Notes: generated by a model not told the origin, from the sequence alone. DNA of 64,000 nt from Pseudomonas sp. GD03944 (GCF_029839275.1 NZ_JAOCAH010000019.1:1-64000); one strand, 5' to 3'; positions 54,022-62,398 are shown, counted from the stretch's first letter. Numbers and translations are program-made.

Positions 54022-55283
54022 GCCAGGCGCTCACGCGAGCGCTGCGGGTTCATGCTGATCAGGCCGATCAGGCCCGCCACGACCATCACTGCGCCACACA
54101 CCAGGAAGCCCTGGGCGTAGCCCTCCGGGTGGTCGGCCCCGGCGCCGTGGACCAGCAGGCCGGTGATCACCGGTGCCGAGAGGCCGGCCAGCGAGGCCAC
54201 CGCATTGCCGATGGCGAGGATGCCGCCGCGCTGGCTGCTGGGGGTGAACTCGGCGAGCATCGCCGGCCCCACCGAATACATCACCAGGGCCAGGCCACCA
54301 CTGAGGGTCAGGGTGATGATGCGCGTGGTGACGGACAGGTCGGTGAGGATCAGCGACGCCGAGAACAGCCCACCGGCGATCAGACACAGCGAGACGAAGG
54401 CCCCACGCGCCAGGCGCGAGGGAATGCCGCGGCGCATCAGGCGCTGTGACAGCCAGGCCATGAACAGGCTGAGCGGGGTGGTCACCAGCACGAACATCAC
54501 GAACATGTGGCCGGTCTTCAGCGGGTCGATGCCCAGGCCGATCTCCAGGTAGCTGGGCACCCAGGTCAGGGTCAGGGCCAGCGACCAGTTGGCGGCGAAG
54601 TGGCAGGCGTAGTTGCCCAGCACGCTGCCATCGGTGAGCAGACGGCGATAGGGCACGCGGTGGGTGTCCGGGGCCGCCTGGCCGCTGCGCAGGTTATCGA
54701 GCGTGCCTTCGCGACCCAGCATCAGCCACAGCGCGCACCAGACGAGGCCGATGGCGGCGAGCACCGCGAAGTTGGTGCGCCAGCCGTAGTTCAGGCTGAT
54801 CCACGGGATCATCGCACCGGCCACCAGCAGGCCCATGGCGCTGCCAGAGTGGAGCAGGGCGACCGGCAGGCTGCGGCGGTCATCGGGGAACCACTTGTAC
54901 AGGGCGTGGGTGGCCACCGGCGAGGCAGGCCCTTCGCCGATACCCAGCAGCACGCGGCAGGCGACGATCATCCACAGCGAGCTGACGAACAGCATCGGCA
55001 GCTGGATCACCGCCCAGAACAGCCCCATGCCGAACAGCAGGGTGCGGGTCGGCCGGCGGTTGGCGAGGAAGCCACCGATCACCGCGGAGACGGCGAACAG
55101 CCAGTGCAGGGCCCCGCCGATCAGGCCGAATTCGGTGGGCGTCAGGCCCAGTTCCTTGGTCATGGGGACGCCAACCAGGCCGATCACCACCTTGTCGAGG
55201 AAGTTGACCAGCATCATGAAGGCCAGCAGAAAGGCGATCGTCCAGGCCTTGCGCGGTTGGAAGCCCGTTTCTTCTCGGGTCAT
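53985..55283 (-). CDS. MFS transporter, anion:cation symporter-like (carboxylate uptake)
   Basis: Inner-membrane transporter of 432 residues with 12 predicted helices. The LVNFLDKVVIGLVGVPMTKELGLT start, the LLFGMGLFWAVIQLP segment, the GIGEGPASPVATHALYKWFPDDRR loop and two-domain symmetry fit the ACS-type branch of MFS, which mostly imports organic carboxylates. It is the third gene of a minus-strand set with acyl-CoA ligase and dehydrogenase, so it probably imports the acid that is then CoA-activated. Confidence 0.88.
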   Translation of the reverse strand: MTREETGFQPRKAWTIAFLLAFMMLVNFLDKVVIGLVGVPMTKELGLTPTEFGLIGGALHWLFAVSAVIGGFLANRRPTRTLLFGMGLFWAVIQLPMLFVSSLWMIVACRVLLGIGEGPASPVATHALYKWFPDDRRSLPVALLHSGSAMGLLVAGAMIPWISLNYGWRTNFAVLAAIGLVWCALWLMLGREGTLDNLRSGQAAPDTHRVPYRRLLTDGSVLGNYACHFAANWSLALTLTWVPSYLEIGLGIDPLKTGHMFVMFVLVTTPLSLFMAWLSQRLMRRGIPSRLARGAFVSLCLIAGGLFSASLILTDLSVTTRIITLTLSGGLALVMYSVGPAMLAEFTPSSQRGGILAIGNAVASLAGLSAPVITGLLVHGAGADHPEGYAQGFLVCGAVMVVAGLIGLISMNPQRSRERLAQEDAPALGSRA

Positions 55284-55347
55284 GGGAGTTCTCTCTTGTT
55301 GTTGTGAGTACCCCGCCCAGCCGAGCGGGCGGGGTGAGGCCGCCTGC

Positions 55348-56511
55348 TCAGCTGGGCATCAGGATGCCCTTGGCGATGGTGTTGCGCTGGATTTCGCTGG
55401 TGCCGGTCAGCACGCGCATCATGCGGCTGGCGCGGAACAGCCATTCTACGGGATGGCCCTTGATCAGCCCGCTGCCGCCATGCACCTGCACCGCCTTGTC
55501 GATGATTCGGAAGGCAGTTTCCGAGGCGAACAGCTTGCACATGGGGGACTGGACCTTGATGTCGCCGCCGGCGTCGTTCAGCGCCGCGGTGGCGTACATC
55601 ATGCTGCGCGCGGCATACAGCTCGGTGGCCATGTCGGCGAGCATGTGGTTGATGGCCTGGAACATCGCGATCGGCTGGCCGAACTGCTTGCGCGTGCGGG
55701 CATGGTCGAGCGACAGGTTCAGGGCCAGGCCGGCCATGCCGAGCATGGTCGGGCAGTGCAGCAGGCGGTTGAGGGTGATACGCCCCATGGCCAGCTTGAA
55801 GCCGGCGCCTTCGTCACCGATGCGGTTTTGCACCGGAACGCGAACGTCCTCCAGGGTGATGTTGCCGTGGGCGCCGCCACCGGACATCACCGAGTAGTCG
55901 CTCTGCACGCTCACACCGGGGGCGTGCAGGTCGACGAAGAACGCCGAAATGCCCTGCGGGCCACGGCCCGGGCCGGTCACCGCGAGCAGCACGGCGAGAT
56001 CGGCGTAGGGCGCGCCGGAGATGTAGCGCTTGGCACCGCGCAACACGTAGTGGTCGCCGTCGCGGTACGCCTCGGTGCTGATCGCCGTGGCGTCGGAGCC
56101 GGCTTCCGCTTCGGTCAGGGCGAAGCACACGGCTTTCTCGGCCCGGCAGATCGGCTGCAGGAAGGCCTCGATCTGGTGCTCGCTGGCGACCTTGAACAGA
56201 TGGCCGACGCGGGGCGGGCCGGACAGCTCGCCGAGGATGTGCGGCGCCAGTGGCGAGCCGGTCAGCACCGCGGCTTCCTTCAGTGCGCAGAGGTCGACGA
56301 CGCCGAGCCCGGCGCCGCCCAGCGTCTCGGGCAGCATGGCGTTGTAGAAACCCAGCTCGCACGAGCGGCGCCAGATGTCGTTGAGCAGCGGCCGGGGGAC
56401 GGCTTCGCCCCAGACGATGTGCTCGCGCTGTGCCAGGGGGGCGAGTTCGTCACGCACGAAGGCGTTGATGCCGTCGATGAGGCGAGCGGCCTTTTCACTT
56501 GGTTTGATCAT
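55348..56511 (-). CDS. Acyl-CoA dehydrogenase
   Basis: FAD-dependent dehydrogenase of 387 residues with the usual domains: CFALTEAEAGSDATAI (FAD and substrate loop), RTRKQFGQPIAMFQ and GTSEIQRNTIAKG at the C-terminus. The catalytic glutamate of MCAD would precede GTSEIQ, but Thr369 is there, and the IVD/LCAD position holds Asn248. The true base is therefore unclear. It sits between ligase and MFS genes, 10 bp from the ligase stop, and would perform the first oxidation of the CoA thioester. Confidence 0.88.
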   Translation of the reverse strand: MIKPSEKAARLIDGINAFVRDELAPLAQREHIVWGEAVPRPLLNDIWRRSCELGFYNAMLPETLGGAGLGVVDLCALKEAAVLTGSPLAPHILGELSGPPRVGHLFKVASEHQIEAFLQPICRAEKAVCFALTEAEAGSDATAISTEAYRDGDHYVLRGAKRYISGAPYADLAVLLAVTGPGRGPQGISAFFVDLHAPGVSVQSDYSVMSGGGAHGNITLEDVRVPVQNRIGDEGAGFKLAMGRITLNRLLHCPTMLGMAGLALNLSLDHARTRKQFGQPIAMFQAINHMLADMATELYAARSMMYATAALNDAGGDIKVQSPMCKLFASETAFRIIDKAVQVHGGSGLIKGHPVEWLFRASRMMRVLTGTSEIQRNTIAKGILMPS

Positions 56512-56521
56512 GTCTCTGCCC

Positions 56522-58069
56522 TCAGATCCGTCGTTCGCTGTTTTGCCAGTACGCTTCGCGGATCAGGCGGCGCACGACCTTGCCATTGGGGTTCTTCGGC
56601 AGCTCCTTGACGAAGTCCACCGCACGCGGCTTCTTGAAGCCGGCCAGCGTGGCGCCGCAGTGCTCGATGATGGCTTCGGCGCTGATCGTCTCGCCCGGCT
56701 TGAGCACCACCACCGCCCGCACCGCTTCGCCCCATTGCTCGTCGGGCACGCCGACCACCGCCGCTTCGAAGACCTGCGGGATGGCGTAGAGCACCTGTTC
56801 CACTTCGGTGGGGTAGATGTTGAAGCCGCCGGAAATGATCATTTCCTTCTTGCGGTCGACGATGAACACGTAGCCGTGCTCGTCCACCGTGGCCAGGTCG
56901 CCGGTGAGGTAGTAACCGTCGCGCATGACTTCGGCGGTCAGCTCCGGCGCCTGCCAGTAGCCCTGCATGATGTCCGGGCCGCGCACCACGATCTCGCCGA
57001 TCTCGCCCGGCTTCACGTCTTCGAAGTCGTCGTTGACCACCCGCAGGTCGGTCTCGAAATAGCAGCGCCCGCAGGAGGCCAGGCGGCTGTGGTCATCGCC
57101 GTCGATCAGGTGGTCCTGCTCGGTCAGCACCGTCACCAGGGAGCAGGTTTCACCGGCGCCGTAGCCCTGGGCGAGGATCGGCCCGAACACCTCGATGGCG
57201 CGCTTGACCAGGGCCGGCGCCATGGGCGCCGCGCCGTACATCACCAGGCGCAGGCTGGAGAGGTCGAAACGCTCGACCTCGGGCACGTTCACCAGGCGGT
57301 TGATCATTGCCGGCACCAGGAACAGGCGGGTGACCCGCTCGCGTTCGATGGTCTCCAGCAACAGCCGGTCGTCATAGCGCTCCAGCAGCAGGTTGCAGGC
57401 GCCCACGGCCAGCACGGGCATGATCTGCATGCCGCTGGCATGGGTGATCGGGCCGACATGGGCCATCACGTCGCCCGGTGCCGCCCGGCGGGTCGGGCTG
57501 GCGATGCTCTTGCGGATCAGTGCCTTGCGGTTGCCGAACGACAGCATGGCGGCCTTGAGCACGCCGGAGCTGCCGGAGGTGTAGTGCAGCACCGCCAGGG
57601 CGTCGTCGGCCGGGTCGCTGTGCACCACGGTTTCGCTGCCACGCTCCAGCACCTGGGCGTAGCCGGTGTCGCTCGCGTCGTCGTCCAGCGAGACGATCCA
57701 GCGCAGGCGCGGCAGCTCGCTACGGCGCGCGTGCAGGGCGGCGGCGAAGCGGCCGTCGGCGATCACCGCCTGGCTGTGGGAGTCGTCCAGCACCTGGATG
57801 ATTTCCTCCAGGGACAGGCGGGCATTGATCGGCACCTTGACCATGGCCGACTTGTAGAAGGCGATTTCCGCCTCCACCAGTTCGACGCGGTTGAGCGCCA
57901 GGATCGCCACATGGGCGCCCTGGCTCAGGCCGAGTGCCTGCAGGCCGGACGCCAGGCGGTTGGTGCGACGCTCCAGTTGGGCGAAGGTGATGCGCTGTCG
58001 GCTATCGACCAGTGCTTCGCGGTCGGGCCAGTACAGGGCGCTGCGACTAATGATCTTTCCTAGGTTCAA
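56522..58069 (-). CDS. Acyl-CoA ligase (ANL superfamily)
   Basis: ATP-dependent carboxylate-CoA ligase of 515 residues. The P-loop is LHYTSGSSGVLKAAML near residue 170; the adenylate-binding motif is GYGAGETCSL; and the hinge and C-terminal domain show YYLTGDLATVDEHGYVF, DRKKEMIISGGFNIYP and the catalytic lysine in NPNGKVVRRL. It activates a fatty, aromatic or other organic acid; substrate not determinable. It is first in the minus-strand operon, directly behind copy B of the 75-bp element (25 bp before the ATG). Confidence 0.92.
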   Translation of the reverse strand: MNLGKIISRSALYWPDREALVDSRQRITFAQLERRTNRLASGLQALGLSQGAHVAILALNRVELVEAEIAFYKSAMVKVPINARLSLEEIIQVLDDSHSQAVIADGRFAAALHARRSELPRLRWIVSLDDDASDTGYAQVLERGSETVVHSDPADDALAVLHYTSGSSGVLKAAMLSFGNRKALIRKSIASPTRRAAPGDVMAHVGPITHASGMQIMPVLAVGACNLLLERYDDRLLLETIERERVTRLFLVPAMINRLVNVPEVERFDLSSLRLVMYGAAPMAPALVKRAIEVFGPILAQGYGAGETCSLVTVLTEQDHLIDGDDHSRLASCGRCYFETDLRVVNDDFEDVKPGEIGEIVVRGPDIMQGYWQAPELTAEVMRDGYYLTGDLATVDEHGYVFIVDRKKEMIISGGFNIYPTEVEQVLYAIPQVFEAAVVGVPDEQWGEAVRAVVVLKPGETISAEAIIEHCGATLAGFKKPRAVDFVKELPKNPNGKVVRRLIREAYWQNSERRI

Positions 58070-58094
58070 TTTCTTGTTCTCATCGGCAGGACAA

Positions 58095-58169
58095 CTGCGC
58101 CGATGCTATCCAAGCGATTTCGCCGGGAACTAATAGAACTGTGCGATGCGGGACATGCCGTTTTGGAAT
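58095..58169 (-). promoter_or_regulatory. Conserved operator/promoter element, copy B (drives the acyl-CoA ligase operon)
   Basis: Inverted copy of the element at 43521-43594; the first 43 bases differ at one position only. ATG-TCCCG-CAT and AGTTC-TATT-AGTTC are both kept, as is the -10-like TAGCAT. It lies between the ligase start and the terminator of the TonB receptor gene. Both copies point into the cluster. Confidence 0.75.
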
Positions 58170-58198
58170 GGGCCCTTTGCAGGCCAGGCGGCCAGACG

Positions 58199-58232
58199 AA
58201 AAAAGGCCGCCCGGTTCGGGGGCGGCCTTTTT
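58199..58232 (-). terminator. Terminator of the TonB receptor gene at 58252
   Basis: GGCCGCC and GGCGGCC pair around a CGGTTCGGG loop, with A-runs on the left and T-runs on the right, so it can work on both strands. It lies 20 bp past the receptor stop on the minus strand. Confidence 0.9.
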
Positions 58233-58251
58233 CATTCCAGCGGGTGCGCGG

Positions 58252-60378
58252 TCAGAAGGTGTAGGAGATACCCGTCTGCACGGTGCGCGGGGCGCCGGGG
58301 TAGGCGTAGAGGTTGAAGGCGCCTTCTTCGTATTCCTCGTTGAACAGGTTCTTCACGTCCAGGTTGATACGCACCTTGTCGGTCAGCTGGTAGAAGCTCA
58401 GCAGGTCGACCACGGTGTAGCCGTTCATGTCGTAGGCGGTGTTGGAGGTCTGGCCGGCGCGGTCGTCGACGTATTTCACGCCCATCCCCAGGCCCAGGCC
58501 TTTGGCCGCACCGTCCTGGAATTCGTAGACGTTGAGCAGGCTGAAGCTGTTGCGCGGGATGTTGGCCAGGCGGGTACCGGTCTTGAGGGTGTTGTCCTTG
58601 CGCACCTGGGCATCGACGTAGGCGTAGCCGCCGGTGACGCGCCACTCGGGGGTGACGTTGCCGGCGATGTTCAGGTCGAAGCCCTGGCTGCGCACCTCGC
58701 CCGCCGCCACGCTGAAGGTGGCGTCCACCGGGTCGACGGTGAGCACGTTCTGTTTGACGATGTGGTACACGGCAGCGTCGACGCTGAACTGCTGGTCGGG
58801 GGCCTCCCACTTCACACCCACTTCGTAGGATTTGCCTTCTTCCGGGTCGAATCCGTCGCCTTGCCGGCTGGCGCCGCTGTTGGGTTTGAACGAGCGCGCG
58901 GCGTTGGCGTACACCGCCACGCTGTCGGTCAGGTCGTAGATCACGCCCACGCGCGGCGTGGCGGCGTTGTCCGCGGCCTGCCAACTGCGGCTGCCCGGCA
59001 ACAGGTTGTCGTAGTCATGTTCGAAGCGCTCGAAGCGTACGCCCGCCAGGACCTTCAGGCGCTCGGTGAGCGTTACCTGGTCCTGCACGAAGGCGGCCCA
59101 GGTGGTGAGGTTTTCCTTGTCGTGGGTGGTGGTGCGCGTCAGGGCCGGGCGGGGCTGACCGAGCACCGGGTTGAAGATGTCGATCGGGTAGGCGGTCAGC
59201 GCGCCAGAGGAGCGGCGGATGATCGACTGATAGTGGTAGTCCTCGTACTCGACGCCGGTCAGCAGGGTGTGGGAGACACCGAAGGCATCGAAGTAACCGG
59301 TGAGGTTCAGCTGGTAGTCGCGGTCGGTCCAGTCGAGCTTGCGGTAGTTGAAGTTGCGGCCCAGGGTGCGGCCGTCGCTCTGCAGGCCGTTGGCCTCGAC
59401 CGCGTTGCCCTCCAGGGTGCCGTTGAGGTCCTGCACGCCGCCGGCCAGGGTCCAGTTGTCGTTGAGCGCATGGTCGAAGCGCACCTGGACCATGTCGTTG
59501 TCGTTGTGCAGGGTGTTGTCGCTGCCTTTCTCCCAGATGTTGGTGTCGCGCGACGGGTTGCCGATCTGGTTGGGGTAGCGCGTCAGGCCGCGGTCGAGCG
59601 GGTGATTGTTCCGCATCAGGTCGGCTTCGAGCACGATGCGCGTGGCGTCGCTCACCTGCCAGCTGAGCACCGGCGCCACGTCGTAGCGCTCGGTCTCCAC
59701 GTCATCGCGGAAGCTCTCGCCGCCTTCGCCCAGGAGGTTGAGGCGGTACGCCAGGCGGCCGTCGTCATCCAGCGCGCCGGTGGTGTCCAGCGTGCTGCGG
59801 TACATGCCCTGGTCGGTGATCTGGGCGCCGACGGTGGTCTGGCTTTCGGCCTGCGGCTGCTTGCTGACCACGTTGAAGGTGCCGCCGGGATCGCCCCGGC
59901 CATAGAGACTGGAGGCCGGGCCGCGCAGCACTTCCAGGCGCTCGATGGTGTTGGCGTCCGGCGCGTTGGGGTAGCCGCGGTTGATCGGGAAACCGTTGCG
60001 GTAGAACTCGCCGGTGGTGAAACCGCGCACCGTGAAGGTGGTCAGGCCCTGACCGCCGAAGTTGTTGGCGCGGCCGACACCGCCGGCGTAGTCGAGCACG
60101 TCGTGCAGCCGGGTGGCGGTGCTGTCTTCTGCCACGTCGCGGGTGACCACCGTCACCGACTGGGGCGTTTCATGCAGCGAGGTGTCGGTGCGGGTGGCGC
60201 TCTTCGAGCGGGTCGCGCGGTAGCCCTTCACCGGGCCATCGGCGCTGTCCATGAGATCGGCGTTGATGCTGACGGCATCGAGTTCGAGCGCGGAAGGGGA
60301 GTCGGGGGCGGGCTGGGCAGCCCATGTGGCGGAGGTAACGGCATTCAGAACACACAGCGAGATAAGCGAGCGACGCAT
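58252..60378 (-). CDS. TonB-dependent ferric-siderophore receptor (hydroxamate/catecholate-type)
   Basis: Outer-membrane receptor of 708 residues with signal peptide (ending WAAQP). Plug motifs are TSLHETPQSVTVVTRD, FTVRGFTTGEFYRNGFP, ERLEVLRGPASSLYGRGDPGGTFNVVSKQP. The barrel ends in Phe (TGISYTF) and the last ~60 residues carry VRINLDVKNLFNEEYEEGAFN, typical of FpvA/FiuA-like receptors. There is no N-terminal signalling extension. The specific siderophore is unknown. A Fur box lies 53 bp upstream of the start. Confidence 0.92.
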   Translation of the reverse strand: MRRSLISLCVLNAVTSATWAAQPAPDSPSALELDAVSINADLMDSADGPVKGYRATRSKSATRTDTSLHETPQSVTVVTRDVAEDSTATRLHDVLDYAGGVGRANNFGGQGLTTFTVRGFTTGEFYRNGFPINRGYPNAPDANTIERLEVLRGPASSLYGRGDPGGTFNVVSKQPQAESQTTVGAQITDQGMYRSTLDTTGALDDDGRLAYRLNLLGEGGESFRDDVETERYDVAPVLSWQVSDATRIVLEADLMRNNHPLDRGLTRYPNQIGNPSRDTNIWEKGSDNTLHNDNDMVQVRFDHALNDNWTLAGGVQDLNGTLEGNAVEANGLQSDGRTLGRNFNYRKLDWTDRDYQLNLTGYFDAFGVSHTLLTGVEYEDYHYQSIIRRSSGALTAYPIDIFNPVLGQPRPALTRTTTHDKENLTTWAAFVQDQVTLTERLKVLAGVRFERFEHDYDNLLPGSRSWQAADNAATPRVGVIYDLTDSVAVYANAARSFKPNSGASRQGDGFDPEEGKSYEVGVKWEAPDQQFSVDAAVYHIVKQNVLTVDPVDATFSVAAGEVRSQGFDLNIAGNVTPEWRVTGGYAYVDAQVRKDNTLKTGTRLANIPRNSFSLLNVYEFQDGAAKGLGLGMGVKYVDDRAGQTSNTAYDMNGYTVVDLLSFYQLTDKVRINLDVKNLFNEEYEEGAFNLYAYPGAPRTVQTGISYTF

Positions 60379-60430
60379 CGACTACAGATTCCAGGCAGGA
60401 TAGTGAAATGTAACCAATTGTACGCGTTAT

Positions 60431-60445
60431 TGATAATGGATAGCA
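60431..60445. promoter_or_regulatory. Fur box of the TonB receptor at 58252
   Basis: TGATAAT-G-GATAGCA: the first half is a perfect Fur 7-mer and the second matches 4 of 7 (ATTATCA). It lies in AT-rich DNA upstream of the receptor and divergent to the ArsR gene. It predicts iron repression. Confidence 0.6.
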
Positions 60446-60542
60446 TTCGCTAAATGACTGGCCGTCCACTTATTTTTCGGCGGCCGGTTCCGGGCTGGAG
60501 GCGGGCACGGATCGAGCCGGAAAAATTAATGTGATCGCTGTA

Positions 60543-60570
60543 TTGACATATCGGTAAATCTCGATATTAT
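60543..60570 (+). promoter_or_regulatory. arsR-type promoter with operator O1
   Basis: TTGACA (60543-60548) and TATTAT (60565-60570) are 16 bp apart. The operator ATATCG-N8-CGATAT at 60548-60567 fills the spacer and overlaps both hexamers, so a bound repressor would block RNA polymerase. This predicts negative autoregulation of the ArsR gene. Confidence 0.8.
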
Positions 60571-60577
60571 CGCCTCC

Positions 60578-60880
60578 ATGGAACTGATCGACGTATTCAA
60601 AGCCCTCTCGAACCGTACGCGCCTTGAAATCCTGAAAGGATTGAAGGACCCGGTGAATAACTTCCCTCCACAGGATGAAGGGGACGTTCATACAGTGGGT
60701 GTTTGTGTGAGCAGTATCCAGGAGGGCGTCGGGCTGTCGCAGTCGACAGTCTCCGATTACCTGGCGACGCTGCAGCGGGTTGGTCTGGTTGAAGTCCGGC
60801 GTATCGGGCAGTGGACCTACTACAAGCGCAACGAAGCGAACATCCGTGCACTTGCCGAAATGATAGGCAAAGAGCTGTAA
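60578..60880 (+). CDS. ArsR-family winged-helix repressor
   Basis: Repressor of 100 residues. The winged helix is IDVFKALSNRTRLEILKGL near the N-terminus and QEGVGLSQSTVSDYLATLQRVGLVEVRRIGQWTYYKRN at residues 48-85. There is no metal-binding CxC pair; a single Cys (GVCVSS) is the only cysteine, so thiol oxidation or electrophile sensing is possible, or a ligand-free type. ATG 60578 follows CGCCTCC. Three copies of its likely operator are nearby, one in its own promoter and two before the oxidoreductase. Confidence 0.88.
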   Translation: MELIDVFKALSNRTRLEILKGLKDPVNNFPPQDEGDVHTVGVCVSSIQEGVGLSQSTVSDYLATLQRVGLVEVRRIGQWTYYKRNEANIRALAEMIGKEL

Positions 60881-60894
60881 TTTTTTAACTGATC

Positions 60895-61008
60895 ATATCG
60901 GCAAATCCCGATATCCCACTTTCTCGAAGCGAGGTTCACTGTGAACTGGTGAGCATAGGAATAGACCCGTAATTTTTTTTGCACCAACACATCGAAAAAT
61001 CCCGATAT
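60895..61008 (+). promoter_or_regulatory. Operators O2 and O3 before the oxidoreductase gene
   Basis: O2 is ATATCG-GCAAATCC-CGATAT (60895-60914) and O3 is ACATCG-AAAAATCC-CGATAT (60989-61008), both matching O1 in arm sequence and 8-bp spacer. They lie before the gene at 61036. The ~45 bp after each (CCCGATATCCC, then CGAAGCGAGG or CGAAACGAGG) also resemble one another, so the leader was duplicated. Confidence 0.75.
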
Positions 61009-61035
61009 CCCTTTTTACCGAAACGAGGAACTACC

Positions 61036-62022
61036 ATGAAAGCGCAAGTACTCAACACCTTTGGCGGCCCGCAATCCTTCGAACTGAGCGAGGTACCCAA
61101 GCCGGTGCCGCAAGCAGGACAAGTGCTGGTACGGGTGCACGCCACCTCCATCAACCCGCTGGACTATCAGGTTCGCCGTGGCGACTACGTCGACTATGTG
61201 CCGCTGCCGGCCATTACCGGGCATGACGTGTCCGGTGTCGTCGAAGCGGTCGGCCCGGGTGTGACCAGCTTCGTGCCAGGCGATGAAGTCTGGTACACCC
61301 CGCAAATCTTCGACGGCCCCGGCAGCTACGCCGAGTACCACGTTGCCGCCGAAAGCATCGTCGGCAAGAAGCCTGCTTCGCTGAGCCACCTCGAAGCGGC
61401 CACCCTGACCCTGGTGGGCGGGACGGCCTGGGAAGCCCTGGTCGTGCGTGCCTCGCTGCGTGTCGGCGAGAGCATCCTGGTGCACGGCGGCGCCGGTGGT
61501 GTCGGGCATGTGGCGATCCAGCTGGCCAAAGCCATGGGCGCCAAGGTCTTTACCACCGTGCGTGATTTCAACTTCGAGTTCGCTCGCAGCCTGGGCGCTG
61601 ACGTGGTCATCGACTACGAGCAGGAGGATTACGTCGAGGCCATCCTGCGCGAAACCGGCGGCAAAGGCGTGGACGTGGTGTTCGACACCATCGGCGGCGA
61701 CACCCTGACGCGCAGCCCTGACGTGCTCGCCCAGTTGGGCCGCGTGGTTTCGATCGTGGATATCGCCAAGCCGCAGAACCTCATTCAGGCCTGGGGCAAG
61801 AACGCCAGTTATCACTTCGTGTTCACCCGGCAGAACCGCGGCAAGCTCGATGAACTGGCCGCCCTGGTCGAGCGCGGTCAACTGAAGCCCCACGTGGGCG
61901 CGGTCTACTCGCTGGCCGACATCGGGCTCGCCCATGCCCTGCTGGAAACCCCCAACAACGGCCTGCGCGGCAAGATCGCCATTGCCGTCGTGCCCCAGGC
62001 TCCTGTCAGCGCTGATGCCTGA
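61036..62022 (+). CDS. Zinc-type alcohol dehydrogenase/quinone oxidoreductase-like protein
   Basis: Medium-chain reductase of 328 residues, NADPH-dependent. N-terminal GroES-like domain with ITGHDVSGVVEAVGPGVTSFVPGDEVWY; Rossmann motif HGGAGGVGHVAIQLAKAMGAKVFTT near residue 155; C-terminal NRGKLDELAALVERGQLKPHV. The catalytic-zinc cysteine is absent, as in quinone oxidoreductases (zeta-crystallin-like). Likely reduces quinones or other electrophiles. ATG 61036 follows CGAGGAACTACC. The ArsR operators upstream put it under ArsR control, consistent with a detoxification role. Confidence 0.88.
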   Translation: MKAQVLNTFGGPQSFELSEVPKPVPQAGQVLVRVHATSINPLDYQVRRGDYVDYVPLPAITGHDVSGVVEAVGPGVTSFVPGDEVWYTPQIFDGPGSYAEYHVAAESIVGKKPASLSHLEAATLTLVGGTAWEALVVRASLRVGESILVHGGAGGVGHVAIQLAKAMGAKVFTTVRDFNFEFARSLGADVVIDYEQEDYVEAILRETGGKGVDVVFDTIGGDTLTRSPDVLAQLGRVVSIVDIAKPQNLIQAWGKNASYHFVFTRQNRGKLDELAALVERGQLKPHVGAVYSLADIGLAHALLETPNNGLRGKIAIAVVPQAPVSADA

Positions 62023-62050
62023 CCGTCGAACTCACTGTGAGGACATTCCC

Positions 62051-62398
62051 ATGATTTATGAAATCGCTCTGCTGCCGGTTCACCAGGAACGCATCGCGCA
62101 GTTCAAACAGACCTTTGCCGACGTCACGCCGTTGCTGCGCCGTGCGACGGGGTACGGCGGCCACATGCTGGCGCAAGGCATCGAAACGCCCCAGGTGCTC
62201 AACCTCATCGTGCGCTGGCGCTCCCTCGAGGACCACAAGGCCTTCGAGGCGGGCGAAGACCACCAGGTGTTCATGGACGCCCTGGAGGAATTCTTCGCGC
62301 AAGAACCGACCGTCTACCACATCGAAGGGGCCGCGTTCACGGCAGGAGAACAGGGCGACCAGGACGCCGCCTTCGACAAGGTCGTGCCTGCTTCCTAG
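62051..62398 (+). CDS. Antibiotic-biosynthesis-monooxygenase (ABM) domain protein
   Basis: Small protein of 115 residues with a ferredoxin-like ABM fold: MIYEIALLPVHQERIAQFKQTFADVTPLL, then VLNLIVRWRSLEDHKAFE and a helix with DALEEFF. ABM proteins include quinol monooxygenases and heme-degrading proteins. It follows the oxidoreductase by 28 bp and shares its promoter, so both answer to the ArsR repressor. A quinone-related role is possible but unproven. Confidence 0.82.
   Translation: MIYEIALLPVHQERIAQFKQTFADVTPLLRRATGYGGHMLAQGIETPQVLNLIVRWRSLEDHKAFEAGEDHQVFMDALEEFFAQEPTVYHIEGAAFTAGEQGDQDAAFDKVVPAS

Noticed and set aside
43521..58169. Terminal inverted repeats of a transposon
   Set aside because: There is no transposase or integrase between the copies, no target-site duplication was seen, and both copies are placed just before start codons, which suits a promoter role better.
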